Assembly: GCF_014268935.2 (NCBI RefSeq)
Contig: NZ_JABWRJ020000002.1
Span: 922,001 to 986,000, forward strand
DNA length: 64,000 nucleotides
Direction: 5' to 3'
Origin: Pseudomonas peradeniyensis
GTDB lineage: Bacteria; Pseudomonadota; Gammaproteobacteria; Pseudomonadales; Pseudomonadaceae
In this document: in pieces, positions 28,768-37,670 of the stretch
Numbering within the stretch: position 1 is the stretch's first letter
Layout: each line of letters opens with the position of its first letter
Notes under the pieces: generated by a model
Told to the model about the DNA's origin: nothing
What the model saw: only the letters and a program-made list of their open reading frames with translations
The model's database searches: none
Translations under genes and position numbers: made by a program

Positions 28768-29637
28768 ATGCCCAAGGCTTCCCACCACGATCTGCGTTTT
28801 GCCTTCCGCGAACTGCTTGCTTCAGGTTCGTGCTATCACACCGCTTCGGTCTTCGACCCGATGTCCGCCCGTATCGCCGCGGACCTGGGCTTCGAAGTCG
28901 GCATCCTCGGCGGCTCGGTCGCCTCGTTGCAGGTCCTGGCCGCGCCGGACTTCGCCCTGATCACCCTCAGCGAGTTCGTCGAGCAGGCCACCCGCATCGG
29001 GCGCGTCGCCCAGTTGCCGGTGCTCGCCGATGCCGACCATGGCTACGGCAATGCGCTCAACGTGATGCGCACGGTCATCGAGCTGGAGCGCGCCGGCGTG
29101 GCCGCGCTGACCATCGAGGACACCTTGCTGCCGGCCCAGTTCGGCCGCAAGTCCACCGACCTGATCTCGGTGGAGGAGGGCGTGGGCAAGATTCGCGCGG
29201 CGCTGGAGGCGCGTGTCGACTCGGCGCTGGCGATCATTGCCAGGACCAATGCCGGCGTGCTCACCACAGAGGAAATCATCGTCCGTACCCAGAGCTACCA
29301 GAAGGCCGGCGCCGATGGTATCTGCATGGTGGGGGTGAAGGACTTCGAGCAGTTGGAGCAGATCGCCGAGCACCTGAGCGTGCCGCTGATGCTGGTCACC
29401 TACGCCAACCCGAACCTGCGTGACGACGAGCGCCTGGCGCGCCTGGGCGTGCGCATCGTGGTCGATGGCCATGCCGCCTACTTCGCCGCGATCAAGGCCA
29501 CCTACGACTGCCTGCGCCAGCAGCGTGGCCTGCAGCACAAGTCAGACAGCCTCGGCGCCACCGAGCTTTCGCACACCTACACCCAGCCCGAGGACTACAT
29601 CCGCTGGGCCAAGGAGTACATGAGCGTCGAAGAGTGA
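28768..29637 (+). CDS. Oxaloacetate decarboxylase of the PEP mutase/isocitrate lyase superfamily
   Basis: A 289-residue TIM-barrel enzyme. It closely resembles P. aeruginosa PA4872 as I recall it, which was shown to decarboxylate oxaloacetate. Metal-binding aspartates are D88 and D90 in [15 protein letters not shown], and the fold start [20 protein letters not shown] is conserved. The isocitrate-lyase KKCGH cysteine is absent. Expected reaction: oxaloacetate to pyruvate and CO2 with Mg2+. ATG 28768 follows AGCGGAG; a GTG six bases earlier is less likely. Annotation as a phosphonomutase would be misleading. Confidence 0.85.
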   Translation: MPKASHHDLRFAFRELLASGSCYHTASVFDPMSARIAADLGFEVGILGGSVASLQVLAAPDFALITLSEFVEQATRIGRVAQLPVLADADHGYGNALNVMRTVIELERAGVAALTIEDTLLPAQFGRKSTDLISVEEGVGKIRAALEARVDSALAIIARTNAGVLTTEEIIVRTQSYQKAGADGICMVGVKDFEQLEQIAEHLSVPLMLVTYANPNLRDDERLARLGVRIVVDGHAAYFAAIKATYDCLRQQRGLQHKSDSLGATELSHTYTQPEDYIRWAKEYMSVEE

Positions 29638-29643
29638 TCCACT

Positions 29644-29817
29644 CTACCTGACGGCGCTCAGCGTGGCGCTGTGGGGAACGCAGTGCTCATGGACGCAGCT
29701 GGCGGCCGCGTTGGGCTGGCTGCGCAGCAGCTCGACCCGCCAGCAGGCCGAGCCGTAGAGCCCGGCCACCGCGACCAGGGCGAAGACGAGGGCGCAACGC
29801 CTGGATTTGATGCTCAT
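29644..29817 (-). CDS. Small membrane-anchored or secreted protein, function unknown
   Basis: A 57-residue protein that begins MSIKSRRCALVFALVAVAGL: a basic N-terminus, then a hydrophobic helix (about 9-24), then a polar tail with three cysteines and two histidines (SCVHEHCVPH). ATG 29817 is preceded by AGGAGG at an ideal distance, which is the best support for the gene. The Cys/His cluster CVHEHC could bind a metal, but that is only suggestive. It lies between the decarboxylase and a LysR gene, convergent with the former. Confidence 0.6.
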   Translation of the reverse strand: MSIKSRRCALVFALVAVAGLYGSACWRVELLRSQPNAAASCVHEHCVPHSATLSAVR

Positions 29818-29893
29818 GGTGCGGACCTCCTGTTGGTGCAACAGGTGATACCTTCAAGCATAGGCCTTGTGCGCGGATCTGCATGGCCTGGAC

Positions 29894-30802
29894 TCAGCTC
29901 AATCCCTTGTCCCACTCCGGCTCGTCGCCGAACCGCTGCGCCAGGAAGTCCAGCATGCTGCGCAGCGTCGCCGGCATGTGCTTGCGCGAGGTGTACACCG
30001 CATTCAGGGTCAGCTCCCGTGGCCTGGCGTGCGGCAACAGCCGCACCAGCTCGCCGCTGCGCAACGCGGCCGCCGCCTGATAGGTGGGCAACATGGCGAT
30101 GCCGGCGTGGGCCAGGGCGGCTTTCTGCAGGGTCATGGCCTCGTTGGCGCTGATATTGCCCTGCACCGGCACGGCGACGTTCTGCCCATCCACCTCGAAA
30201 TGCCACAGGTTGTGACCAAAGTAGGCGTGGGTCAGGCAGTTATGCCGGCTCAGTTCCTCGACCTGGCGCGGTGTGCCGTGCTCGCGCAGGTAGGCAGGGC
30301 TGGCGCAGACCACCGAGCGGCACACGCTCAGGCGCCGGGCGATGAGGTTGGGGTCGACATCGTTGCTGGTGCGGATGGCCAGGTCGATGCGCTCGTCCAC
30401 CAGGTTGACGGTGCGGTCGAGCATCTGCAGTTCCACCTTCACCCCGGGGTAGCGTTTGACATAGGCGGCCAGCGCATCCACCAGCTGGGCCTGGCCGAAC
30501 GAGGTGCTGACACTGATGCGCAGTTCACCACGGGGCGCGTCGTCCGGCTGGCGCACGGCGTTCTGCAGGTCGCCGGCCAGCTCCAGCAACTGGCGGCAGC
30601 GGGGCAGGGTTTCGAGACCCGCCGCCGTCAGACTGAGCTTGCGCGTGGTGCGTTGCATCAGGCGCGCGCCGACCCAGTCCTCCAGCTCCGCCAGGTAGCG
30701 TGAGACCACGGGCCTGGAAAGCTCCAGATGATCCGCCGCGGCGGACTGGCTGCCCAGGTCGACGACGGTGACGAATACGCGCATGGCGTTGAGGCGGTCC
30801 AT
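29894..30802 (-). CDS. LysR-family regulator, divergent from the MBL-fold gene
   Basis: A 302-residue LysR regulator of the CrgA/AaeR-like branch. The winged helix is at 1-60 (MRVFVTVVDLGSQSAAADHL, then LSRPVVSRYLAELEDWVGARL) and the effector domain starts with GELRISVSTSFGQAQLVDAL. The 103-base divergent gap to the MBL-fold gene suggests that it controls that gene and the following SDR gene. Confidence 0.85.
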   Translation of the reverse strand: MDRLNAMRVFVTVVDLGSQSAAADHLELSRPVVSRYLAELEDWVGARLMQRTTRKLSLTAAGLETLPRCRQLLELAGDLQNAVRQPDDAPRGELRISVSTSFGQAQLVDALAAYVKRYPGVKVELQMLDRTVNLVDERIDLAIRTSNDVDPNLIARRLSVCRSVVCASPAYLREHGTPRQVEELSRHNCLTHAYFGHNLWHFEVDGQNVAVPVQGNISANEAMTLQKAALAHAGIAMLPTYQAAAALRSGELVRLLPHARPRELTLNAVYTSRKHMPATLRSMLDFLAQRFGDEPEWDKGLS

Positions 30803-30905
30803 GATCTGTCCGATTTCAGAAACAAACTATGTCGAAGCATCGCATTTTTTGTATTGGTTCGGGCAACTAAGCTTGCCTGCATCGTCCCACTCACAGGATC
30901 TTGCG

Positions 30906-31781
30906 ATGTCTCTTCTCACCCCCCTGCGCGGCCTGCTGCTGGCCTGTCTTACCCTCGGCGGCCAGGCCATGGCCAGCGAACCGCTTAAGCTCGAAGCCTA
31001 CAACCCTGGTCACGCGGCGATCTTTCCGGTCAGCTCGGTGATCGTCAGCGGCGCCCATGATGCCATCCTGGTCGACGCGCAGTTCGGCAAAGGTCAGGCC
31101 GAGCAGGTGGTCGAACGCCTGCGTGCCAGCGGCAAGCAGCTGACCACCATCTATGTCAGCCATGGCGACCCGGATTACTACTTTGGCCTGGACACCATTA
31201 CCCAGGCGTTTCCCAAGGCGCGGGTGGTCGCCTCGGCCGCCACTGTCGAGCACATCCGCAAGACCATGGACGCCAAGCTGGCCTACTGGGGCCCGCAGAT
31301 GGGCGCGGACAAGCCGGCACGCCTGGTGGTGCCGCAGGTCCTCAAGGGCAATCGCCTGGAGCTGGAAGGCCAGGCACTGGAGGTTGTCGGTCTGGACGGT
31401 CCACAGCCGGACCGCAGCTTCGTCTGGATTCCCTCGATCAAGGCAGTGGTCGGTGGCGTGGTGGTTTCCGAGCACATCCACGTGTGGATGGCCGACACCC
31501 AGACCGCGCAATCCCACGCCGACTGGTTGAGCACCCTGGCGAAGATCGAGCAGCTCGCCCCGCGCACGGTGATCCCAGGGCATTACCTGGGCGACAGCAG
31601 CCGCTCGCTGGACGCGGTGCGCTTTACCGCCGGCTACATTCGTGACTTCGATACCGAAGCCGCCAAGGCCGCCGATTCCGCCGCGCTGATCGCGGCGATG
31701 AAGCAACGCTACCCGAACCTTGGCGACGAGAGCTCCCTGGAACTGGGGGCCAAGGTCGCCAAGGGCGAGATGAAGTGGTAA
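30906..31781 (+). CDS. Periplasmic MBL-fold protein with atypical metal motif
   Basis: A 291-residue metallo-beta-lactamase-fold protein with a signal peptide (MSLLTPLRGLLLACLTLGGQ, cleavage near AMAS). The fold is recognisable: DAILVDAQFGKGQAEQVVERL, then a motif-II position IYVSHGDPDYYFGLDT and a late VIPGHYLGDS. The canonical HxHxDH is replaced by HGDPDY, so two of the usual zinc-ligand histidines are Asp and Tyr. Activity is therefore uncertain. ATG 30906 follows AGGATC. The SDR gene begins 28 bases after the stop, probably as one operon controlled by the divergent LysR. Confidence 0.75.
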   Translation: MSLLTPLRGLLLACLTLGGQAMASEPLKLEAYNPGHAAIFPVSSVIVSGAHDAILVDAQFGKGQAEQVVERLRASGKQLTTIYVSHGDPDYYFGLDTITQAFPKARVVASAATVEHIRKTMDAKLAYWGPQMGADKPARLVVPQVLKGNRLELEGQALEVVGLDGPQPDRSFVWIPSIKAVVGGVVVSEHIHVWMADTQTAQSHADWLSTLAKIEQLAPRTVIPGHYLGDSSRSLDAVRFTAGYIRDFDTEAAKAADSAALIAAMKQRYPNLGDESSLELGAKVAKGEMKW

Positions 31782-31809
31782 TCCCTTTCAACCTGTTGGA
31801 GTGTTTCCC

Positions 31810-32424
31810 ATGAGCAAGATCGCAATCATCGGTGCCACCGGGCGCGCCGGCAGCCAGTTGCTGGAAGAGACCTTGCGCCGTGGCCACAGTGTGGTGGCCA
31901 TCGCCCGGGATCCGGGCAGCCTGCAAGGGCGTGACGGCGTGACGGTCAAGGCGCTGGATGCCAAGGACAGCGTCGCCCTGCAGGCGGCCGTGGCGGGCTG
32001 CGACGCGGTGCTGAGCGCGGCGCATTTTTCCACTATCGAACCGGGCGCGATCATCGAACCGGTCAAGCGGGCCGGGGTCAAGCGCCTGCTGGTGGTGGGC
32101 GGGGCCGGCAGCCTGCTGCTGCCGTCCGGGCACCGGGTGATCGACAGCCCGGACTTCCCCGAGGCCTACAAGGCCGAGGCCAGTGCCGGGGTGCGCTTCC
32201 TCGAAACGCTGCGCCGCGAGCCGACCCTGGACTGGACCTTCCTGTCGCCGTCGGCGGAGTTCGTCGAAGGTGAGCGCAGCGGGCACTACACCCTGGGCAA
32301 GGACCACCTGCTGATCGGTGCAGACGGCAAGAGCTGGATCACCTTTGCCGATTACGCCATCGCCATGCTCGACGAGCTGGAGAAACCGGCGCATTCGCGG
32401 GCGCGGTTCACAGTGGGCTACTGA
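31810..32424 (+). CDS. NAD(P)-binding SDR-like protein (NmrA/YwnB type)
   Basis: A 204-residue atypical short-chain dehydrogenase. The Rossmann glycine motif is IAIIGATGRAGSQLLEETL at about 4-22. An Asp/Lys region KALDAKD and LLVVGGAGSLLLP follow. No complete YxxxK catalytic pair is obvious, as is common in the NmrA-like group, which either reduce small carbonyls or sense NADP. ATG 31810 follows TTGGAG. It is 28 bases behind the MBL-fold gene. Confidence 0.8.
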   Translation: MSKIAIIGATGRAGSQLLEETLRRGHSVVAIARDPGSLQGRDGVTVKALDAKDSVALQAAVAGCDAVLSAAHFSTIEPGAIIEPVKRAGVKRLLVVGGAGSLLLPSGHRVIDSPDFPEAYKAEASAGVRFLETLRREPTLDWTFLSPSAEFVEGERSGHYTLGKDHLLIGADGKSWITFADYAIAMLDELEKPAHSRARFTVGY

Positions 32425-32437
32425 GTCCACCGCGGTA

Positions 32438-32556
32438 CCTGTAGGAGCGGCCTCGTGTCGCGAAAGGGCCGCAAAGCGGCCCCAGCGATTTATGCCATGG
32501 CCAAGATCCTGGGGCTGCTGCGCAGCCCTTTCGCGGCACAAGGCCGCTCCTACAGG
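32438..32556. repeat. Inverted REP-like pair (GGCCGCTCCTAC type)
   Basis: CTGTAGGAGCGGCCTCGTGT and an inverted copy ending AAGGCCGCTCCTACAG, each with an inner GGGGC...GCCC hairpin. It extends into the last codons of the LysR gene that ends at 32550. Confidence 0.8.
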
Positions 32557-33431
32557 GGATGTGCAAGGCTTGAGGCACGCGCCTGCAGCCACTCCATCAA
32601 CTCGACCAGCCCCGCGGGCATGGTCTTCGACGGGCTCACCAGGTAATAGCCCTTCCCGGTCGTCACCTTCAGCTCGAATGGCATGCACAACCGGCCCGTG
32701 CGCAGGTCGTCGCCGATCAGCGAGAAATCGCCGATGGCGATTCCCGTCCCTTGAGAGGCCATGGCCATCGCCATGTCCAACGTCTCGAAATGCTGCTTCG
32801 GCCCCTGGGGCTCGAACCCGGCATCGGCCGCCTGCAACCACAGTCGCCAGTCATGTTCGTCCCTCGAAGGGTGCAGCAGCATCTGCCGCGCCAGGTCCCG
32901 CAACTGCAAGGGGCCGCTCGATAACGATGGCGCGCAGACCGGCGTCAGCTGTTCGTCGAACAGCTTGCGTACCTGCAGCCCATGGTTCGGCGCCGCGCCA
33001 TAGACCACGGCCGCATCGAAGCCCTCGCGGCGAAAATCCACGCCATGCTGCACCGTGGTGGTCAATTCCACCGGCACATCCGGGCGCAGTGCCTGCCATT
33101 CCAGCAAGCGTGGCAGCAGCCAGCGCATCACGCAGGTCGGCGCCTTGAGCTGGAGTGTTGTGCTACGCCCGCCGACCTCACGCACGCCTTGCTCGATCAG
33201 GGCAAAGACCTGCTGCACCCGGGGCAGCCAGTCCTGCCCTTCGCGGGTCAGCGCCAGGCCTCGGGCCTGGCGCTGGAACAGCGCGTAGCCCAGGTGCTCC
33301 TCGAGCCCGGCGATCTGCCGGCTGACCGCGCCCTGGGTGATATGCAGCTGTTGCGCGGCGCGGGTGAAGTTGCAGTGCTGGGCGGTCACCAGGAAGGTGT
33401 GCAGGGCGGGGAGGGGCGGCAGGCGTTTCAT
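32550..33431 (-). CDS. LysR-family regulator (GcvA-like) divergent from the AruI-like gene
   Basis: A 293-residue LysR regulator. The helix-turn-helix is clear at about 18-40 (NFTRAAQQLHITQGAVSRQI), and the domain is followed by a GcvA-type effector domain with LQLKAPTCVMRWLLPRL. ATG 33431 is chosen; an upstream extension lacks a ribosome site. Its last residues (SSLAHPL) lie within a REP element, which may have replaced the original C-terminus. The 109-base divergent gap points to control of the TPP decarboxylase. Confidence 0.85.
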   Translation of the reverse strand: MKRLPPLPALHTFLVTAQHCNFTRAAQQLHITQGAVSRQIAGLEEHLGYALFQRQARGLALTREGQDWLPRVQQVFALIEQGVREVGGRSTTLQLKAPTCVMRWLLPRLLEWQALRPDVPVELTTTVQHGVDFRREGFDAAVVYGAAPNHGLQVRKLFDEQLTPVCAPSLSSGPLQLRDLARQMLLHPSRDEHDWRLWLQAADAGFEPQGPKQHFETLDMAMAMASQGTGIAIGDFSLIGDDLRTGRLCMPFELKVTTGKGYYLVSPSKTMPAGLVELMEWLQARASSLAHPL

Positions 33432-33540
33432 CGTGACAAGCCATGATATGGGATCATGGCTAGTATGTGTTTTTTTGCATTGTGGCGGTAGTCGGCGCTT
33501 GGTTCCATGAGCACAGGTCTCAACAAGAATCGGGTACTCG

Positions 33541-35181
33541 ATGATGGCAACCTGTGGTGAAGTGCTGGTCAAACTCCTCGAAGGCTATGGCGTCGATCAT
33601 GTCTTCGGCATTCCCGGTGTGCATACCGTAGAACTCTACCGCGGCCTGGCCGCCTCCTCGATCCGTCACATCACCCCGCGCCACGAGCAGGGGGCCGGGT
33701 TCATGGCCGACGGCTACTCGCGTACCCGGGGCAAGCCTGGGGTGTGCTTCATCATCACCGGCCCGGGCATGACCAACATCACCACTGCCATGGGCCAGGC
33801 CTACGCCGACTCGATCCCGATGTTGGTGATTTCCAGCGTGCAATCGCGCAGCCAGCTGGGCGGCGGACGCGGCAAACTGCACGAGCTGCCCAACCAGGCC
33901 GGCTTGGTCGCGGGGGTGGCGGCGTTCTCGCACACGCTGATGAGCGCCGATGACCTGCCCGAGGTGCTGGCCCGCGCTTTCGCCGTGTTCGATGGCGCCC
34001 GACCTCGCCCTGTGCATATCGAGATTCCGCTGGATGTGCTGGTGGAGCCCGCCGATCAGCTGTTGCCGGGCCGGGTGGTGCGCACCACCCGTGCCGGCGC
34101 CGCGCCACAGACCGTTCAGCGCATGGCCGTGCGCCTGGCCAAGGCGCGGCGTCCGCTGATCCTCGCTGGTGGCGGTGCGCTGGAGGCGGGCGCCGGGCTG
34201 GCGCGGCTGGCCGAGCACCTACAGGCGCCGGTGGCGCTGACCATCAACGCCAAGGGGTTGTTGCCCGCCAACCATCCGCTGCAGATCGGCTCGACCCAGA
34301 CCCTGCCGGCCACCCGTGCGCTGGTGGCCGAGGCCGACGTGGTGCTGGCCATCGGCACCGAATTGGCCGAAACCGACTACGACGTGACCTTCAAGGGCGG
34401 TTTCGAGATTCCCGGCAGCCTGCTGCGGATCGATATCGACCCGGACCAGACGGTGCGCAACTACCTGCCCGAACTGGCCCTGGTGGCCGATGCCGTCCAG
34501 GCTACCGAAGCACTGCTGGTGGCCCTGAACCTGCAGGCGCAACCGCCGCGCGAAAGCGATTGGGGAACGGCGCGGGCCGCCCGCCTGCGCCAGGACAATG
34601 CGGCCAGCTGGGACCAGCCGACCCTGAGCCAGACCCGTCTGCTGACCAGCATCCTGCAAACCCTGCCGGACGCCATCCTGGTGGGCGATTCGACCCAGCC
34701 GGTCTACACCGGCAACCTGACCCTGGACATGGCCAGGCCGCGTCGCTGGTTCAATGCCTCGACCGGTTACGGCACGCTGGGCTACGCGTTGCCAGCCGCC
34801 ATGGGCGCCTGGCTGGGCAGCGCCGAGTCGCCCGCCGCACGCGCGCCTGCGGTGTGCCTGATCGGTGATGGCGGTCTGCAGTTCACTCTCCCAGAACTGG
34901 CCAGCGCGGTCGAGGCGCAGGTGCCGCTGATCGTGCTGCTGTGGAACAACCAGGGGTACGAGGAAATCAAGAAGTACATGGTCAACCGGGCGATCGAGCC
35001 GGTCGGCGTGGACATCCATACCCCGGACTTCATTGGCGTGGCGCGGGCGCTGGGGGCCGAAGCCGAGAACGTGGGCGATGTGGCGCAGCTGCAGGCAGCG
35101 TTGGGTCGGGCGGTGGAACGCCAGGGTCCAACCTTGATCCAGGTGGATCAAGGTCAGTGGCAGCAGGTGGTACTGGGCTGA
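33541..35181 (+). CDS. TPP-dependent decarboxylase, probable 5-guanidino-2-oxopentanoate decarboxylase
   Basis: A 546-residue thiamine-diphosphate enzyme of the acetolactate-synthase-like group. The N-terminal PYR domain has the cofactor glutamate in ITPRHEQGAGFMADGYSRT. The C-terminal PP domain carries the TPP-binding run CLIGDGGLQFTLPELASAVE, continuing to LWNNQGYEEIK. The sequence resembles P. aeruginosa AruI, the 2-ketoarginine decarboxylase of the arginine transaminase route, and I judge that more likely than acetolactate synthase because no small subunit gene is adjacent. No arginine transaminase gene is in the window. Two ATGs (33541, 33544) are possible starts; the ribosome site is weak. 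Confidence 0.75.
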   Translation: MMATCGEVLVKLLEGYGVDHVFGIPGVHTVELYRGLAASSIRHITPRHEQGAGFMADGYSRTRGKPGVCFIITGPGMTNITTAMGQAYADSIPMLVISSVQSRSQLGGGRGKLHELPNQAGLVAGVAAFSHTLMSADDLPEVLARAFAVFDGARPRPVHIEIPLDVLVEPADQLLPGRVVRTTRAGAAPQTVQRMAVRLAKARRPLILAGGGALEAGAGLARLAEHLQAPVALTINAKGLLPANHPLQIGSTQTLPATRALVAEADVVLAIGTELAETDYDVTFKGGFEIPGSLLRIDIDPDQTVRNYLPELALVADAVQATEALLVALNLQAQPPRESDWGTARAARLRQDNAASWDQPTLSQTRLLTSILQTLPDAILVGDSTQPVYTGNLTLDMARPRRWFNASTGYGTLGYALPAAMGAWLGSAESPAARAPAVCLIGDGGLQFTLPELASAVEAQVPLIVLLWNNQGYEEIKKYMVNRAIEPVGVDIHTPDFIGVARALGAEAENVGDVAQLQAALGRAVERQGPTLIQVDQGQWQQVVLG

Positions 35182-35190
35182 GCGTAGTAG

Positions 35191-35233
35191 CGAGGGCTGC
35201 GCCCTCGATCGCGGGGCAAGCCCGCTCCTACAG
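35191..35233. repeat. Single REP element
   Basis: CGAGGGCTGCGCCCTCG hairpin followed by ATCGCGGGGCAAGCCCGCTC, between convergent genes. Confidence 0.75.
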
Positions 35234-35254
35234 TCGTCCGATGCTCGTCGTTCT

Positions 35255-36175
35255 TCAGCTGGCGCTGGCGCGCAGGCGCGCCACGTCACGAATCGGCGGC
35301 GCGCCGTACAAGCGGCTGTACTCGCGGCTGAACTGCGACGGGCTTTCATAACCTACCCGGTAGCCGGCCACCGCAGCCTCCAGCCCGTCGTTGAGCATCA
35401 GTCGCCGCGCCTCCTGCAGGCGCAGCTGCTTCTGGTACTGCAACGGGCTCATCGAGGTCACCGCCTTGAAGCGGTGGTGCAGGGTCGAGGTGCTGAGGTT
35501 GACCTCGCGTGCCAGGTCCTCGATGCGCAAGGGCTCCTGGTAATGCCGGTTGAGCCAGGCGATGGCCTGGCATACCCGGTGGGTCTGGCTGCTGGACAGG
35601 GCGATCTCGCACAGGCGCCAGCCCTGGGGGCCGCGCAGCACACGGTACATCAGTTCGCGGCGCACCAGTGGGGCGAGCACGGCGATGTCCCGTGGGCTGT
35701 CGAGCAGGCGCACCAGGCGCAGCAGCGTGTCGAGCAGTTGCGGATCGCTTTTCTCCACGAACAGTCCACGGCCGGAAGTCTGGCCAGGGACCAGTATCGG
35801 CCCGCTTTCGGCGATCAGCTGGCTGATCTGTGCCGGGTCGATATCCAGGCGCAGGCCCAGACAGGGATTCTCTGGGCTGGCTTCGAGGAGGGCGCCGGTG
35901 ATGGGCAGCGTCACCGAGACCACCATGTAATGCAGTGGGTCGTAGGTATAGCGTTCGTCGCCCAGAAACAGGGTCTTGCTGCCCTGGGCCAGAATGCACA
36001 AGGCTGGTTGCGCCAGGGCCGGCATGCCGCGCACATCCTCTTCGTAGCGCGTCAGGTACAGGTCCTCGATGGCCGACACCGAGCCATGGGGGCCTTGGGC
36101 GTGACGCTGGATCAGCCCGGCCAGCTCCTGGCGTTGCTGCTCCAGAAGCGGATCAAGGGGCGTGGATGAAGTCAT
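35255..36175 (-). CDS. AraC-family transcription regulator
   Basis: A 306-residue regulator with an N-terminal AraC_N cupin (LCILAQGSKTLFLGDERYTY at about 59-78) and a C-terminal pair of helix-turn-helix motifs (IEDLAREVNLSTSTLHHRFK and VGYESPSQFSREYSRLYG). ATG 36175 has GAGGA eight bases upstream. The divergent small monooxygenase gene starts 202 bases away, and a long perfect inverted repeat lies between them. Confidence 0.85.
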   Translation of the reverse strand: MTSSTPLDPLLEQQRQELAGLIQRHAQGPHGSVSAIEDLYLTRYEEDVRGMPALAQPALCILAQGSKTLFLGDERYTYDPLHYMVVSVTLPITGALLEASPENPCLGLRLDIDPAQISQLIAESGPILVPGQTSGRGLFVEKSDPQLLDTLLRLVRLLDSPRDIAVLAPLVRRELMYRVLRGPQGWRLCEIALSSSQTHRVCQAIAWLNRHYQEPLRIEDLAREVNLSTSTLHHRFKAVTSMSPLQYQKQLRLQEARRLMLNDGLEAAVAGYRVGYESPSQFSREYSRLYGAPPIRDVARLRASAS

Positions 36176-36246
36176 GGCGGGATTCCTCTGCTGACCGACG
36201 CAGCATAGGTTTGGGCAATGGCAGATGCTAGTCGAAAGCTGCAGAT

Positions 36247-36286
36247 CGATTGCCTGATCCTGCCGCGCTGCAGGATCAGGCAATCG
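36247..36286. repeat. Perfect 17-base inverted repeat between araC-type gene and ABM gene
   Basis: CGATTGCCTGATCCTGC (36247-36263) and GCAGGATCAGGCAATCG (36270-36286) around a 6-base loop. There is no U tract. It is unrelated in sequence to the REP elements and is 91 bases before the ABM gene start. Confidence 0.8.
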
Positions 36287-36377
36287 GCCGGCAGTAATGG
36301 CCTAACGGCCCGCGCGGGCGAACCCCTAACCTTGGCAGCCTGGTTTTCCCGTCCGTAGCGCTTCAAGGAGATCGTTC

Positions 36378-36671
36378 ATGACCCAGCAGCAACCGGTCAC
36401 ACACCTGGCTTTCATCCGCGCCAGCAACGGTCGTTCCGCGGAACTCGGCGTGCGCCTGCGCGACCTGCTCGAGCCGTCGCGACGTGCGCCGGGCTGCCTG
36501 AGCTTCAGCGTGCAGCGCTCGCAGGTCGATGCCGACCTGTGGCTGCTCAGCGGCAGCTGGTGCGACCAGCAGGCGATGAGTGGCTATTTCGCCTCGCCCA
36601 CCCTCGACGTGTTCGGGGAGCTGGTGCAGGAGCAGGTGGTCAGCAGCCTCGACCTGCATACGTTCGCCTAG
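36378..36671 (+). CDS. ABM-family small monooxygenase (putative quinol monooxygenase)
   Basis: A 97-residue dimeric ferredoxin-like-fold protein of the antibiotic-biosynthesis-monooxygenase family. The YgiN-type pattern is visible: AFIRASNGRSAELGVRLRDLL, then SRRAPGCLSFSVQRS and a terminal HTF. ABM proteins oxidise quinols or similar aromatics without cofactors or act as their carriers; the substrate is unknown here. ATG 36378 follows AAGGAG. It is probably regulated by the divergent AraC protein. Confidence 0.75.
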   Translation: MTQQQPVTHLAFIRASNGRSAELGVRLRDLLEPSRRAPGCLSFSVQRSQVDADLWLLSGSWCDQQAMSGYFASPTLDVFGELVQEQVVSSLDLHTFA

Positions 36672-36712
36672 CGTGTAGAATGCCGCCCTCGATCACACAG
36701 GCGCAGAGCGAC

Positions 36713-36946
36713 ATGGCACGTAGAGAATTCCCCCACTTCGAAGCGGTTTCGGCAATGGTTCCGGTGCAAGGCGGCGGCTACCACGCGGCGATCGCCGTGA
36801 AGGCCTTGGGCATGGGTGGCGCGCCGCGCTTTCACAAAGTGCTGGACGGGCAGGTGTTCCAGTCGGCGATCGCGGCCGACGAGGCCGCTTGTGCCGAACT
36901 CGAACGCCTGCAGGGCGTGGGCGAGGAAGGTGAACTGATCTTCTGA
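36713..36946 (+). CDS. Small conserved protein, function unknown
   Basis: A 77-residue protein (MARREFPHFEAVSAMVPVQG...EEGELIF). No signal peptide or membrane segment, and mixed alpha/beta character. A TAGAAT element at about 36676-36681 could be its -10. ATG 36713 is preferred over ATG 36680, which sits inside that element. It ends exactly where the convergent flavin reductase gene ends. I do not recognise a family with certainty. Confidence 0.6.
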   Translation: MARREFPHFEAVSAMVPVQGGGYHAAIAVKALGMGGAPRFHKVLDGQVFQSAIAADEAACAELERLQGVGEEGELIF

Positions 36947-37552
36947 TCAGACCTGTGGCCGAGCCATCTTGAACAGCTCGCCCAGCGCAAAGTAGTCGGC
37001 CGGGCCGCCGCCGCGCAGGATGGGCTCGGCGGCGGCGGTATCGTAGATGCCGTCCTTCAGCAGGTGCTCGGCAATGTGCACCGCCACCACCTCGCCGAGG
37101 ATCAGCCAGCTGGGCACCAGCTCCTGGTCCGCACGCTTGAGCTGGACGATCTGGCTGACCTTGCATTCGAAACTCACCGGGCTTTCGCCGACACGCGGCA
37201 CCTTGACCACCTTCGAGGCGGTCGGGGTGAGGCCGCTGAGCACGAACTCGTCGACATCCGCCGCCACGGCGGCGCAGCTCTGGTTCATTCGTTCCGCCAG
37301 CGGACGGGTGGCCAGGTTCCAGACGAACTCACCGGTCTGCTCGATGTTGTTGAGGCTGTCTTTGCGCCCGACGCTGCAGAAACCGATGATCGGAGGGATG
37401 TAGTTGAAGGCGTTGAAGAAGCTGTAGGGCGCCAGGTTCAGACGGCCTTCGCGGTCGTGGCTGGAGATCCAGCCGATGGGGCGTGGGCCGACGATGGCGT
37501 TGAACGGGTCGTGGGGTAGGCCGTGGCCTTTGGCGGGTTCGTAGTAGTACAT
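36947..37552 (-). CDS. Flavin reductase-like FMN-binding protein
   Basis: A 201-residue split-barrel flavoprotein. The family pattern is clear: DPFNAIVGPRPIGWISSHD, then NLAPYSFFNAFNYIPPIIGF and FVWNLATRPLAERMN. Members bind FMN and reduce it or act on flavin-linked substrates. ATG 37552 (MYYYEPAKGHGL) is the conserved start; a longer frame adds 27 residues without support. Confidence 0.85.
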   Translation of the reverse strand: MYYYEPAKGHGLPHDPFNAIVGPRPIGWISSHDREGRLNLAPYSFFNAFNYIPPIIGFCSVGRKDSLNNIEQTGEFVWNLATRPLAERMNQSCAAVAADVDEFVLSGLTPTASKVVKVPRVGESPVSFECKVSQIVQLKRADQELVPSWLILGEVVAVHIAEHLLKDGIYDTAAAEPILRGGGPADYFALGELFKMARPQV

Positions 37553-37670
37553 CTGCGCAAGGCCGCGAGGCCCTTCCTGGTGGGGGACAAGGCGCCTAGT
37601 GTGCCAAGGCTTGGCTCGGCTGCAAATGATCAAGCCCGGCCGAAGCCGGGCTGGTTGCGCACATCAGCGA

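Noticed and set aside
36539-36712. A longer N-terminus for the 77-residue protein at 36713
   Set aside because: It would overlap the monooxygenase gene in another frame and translate a likely -10 element (TAGAAT).
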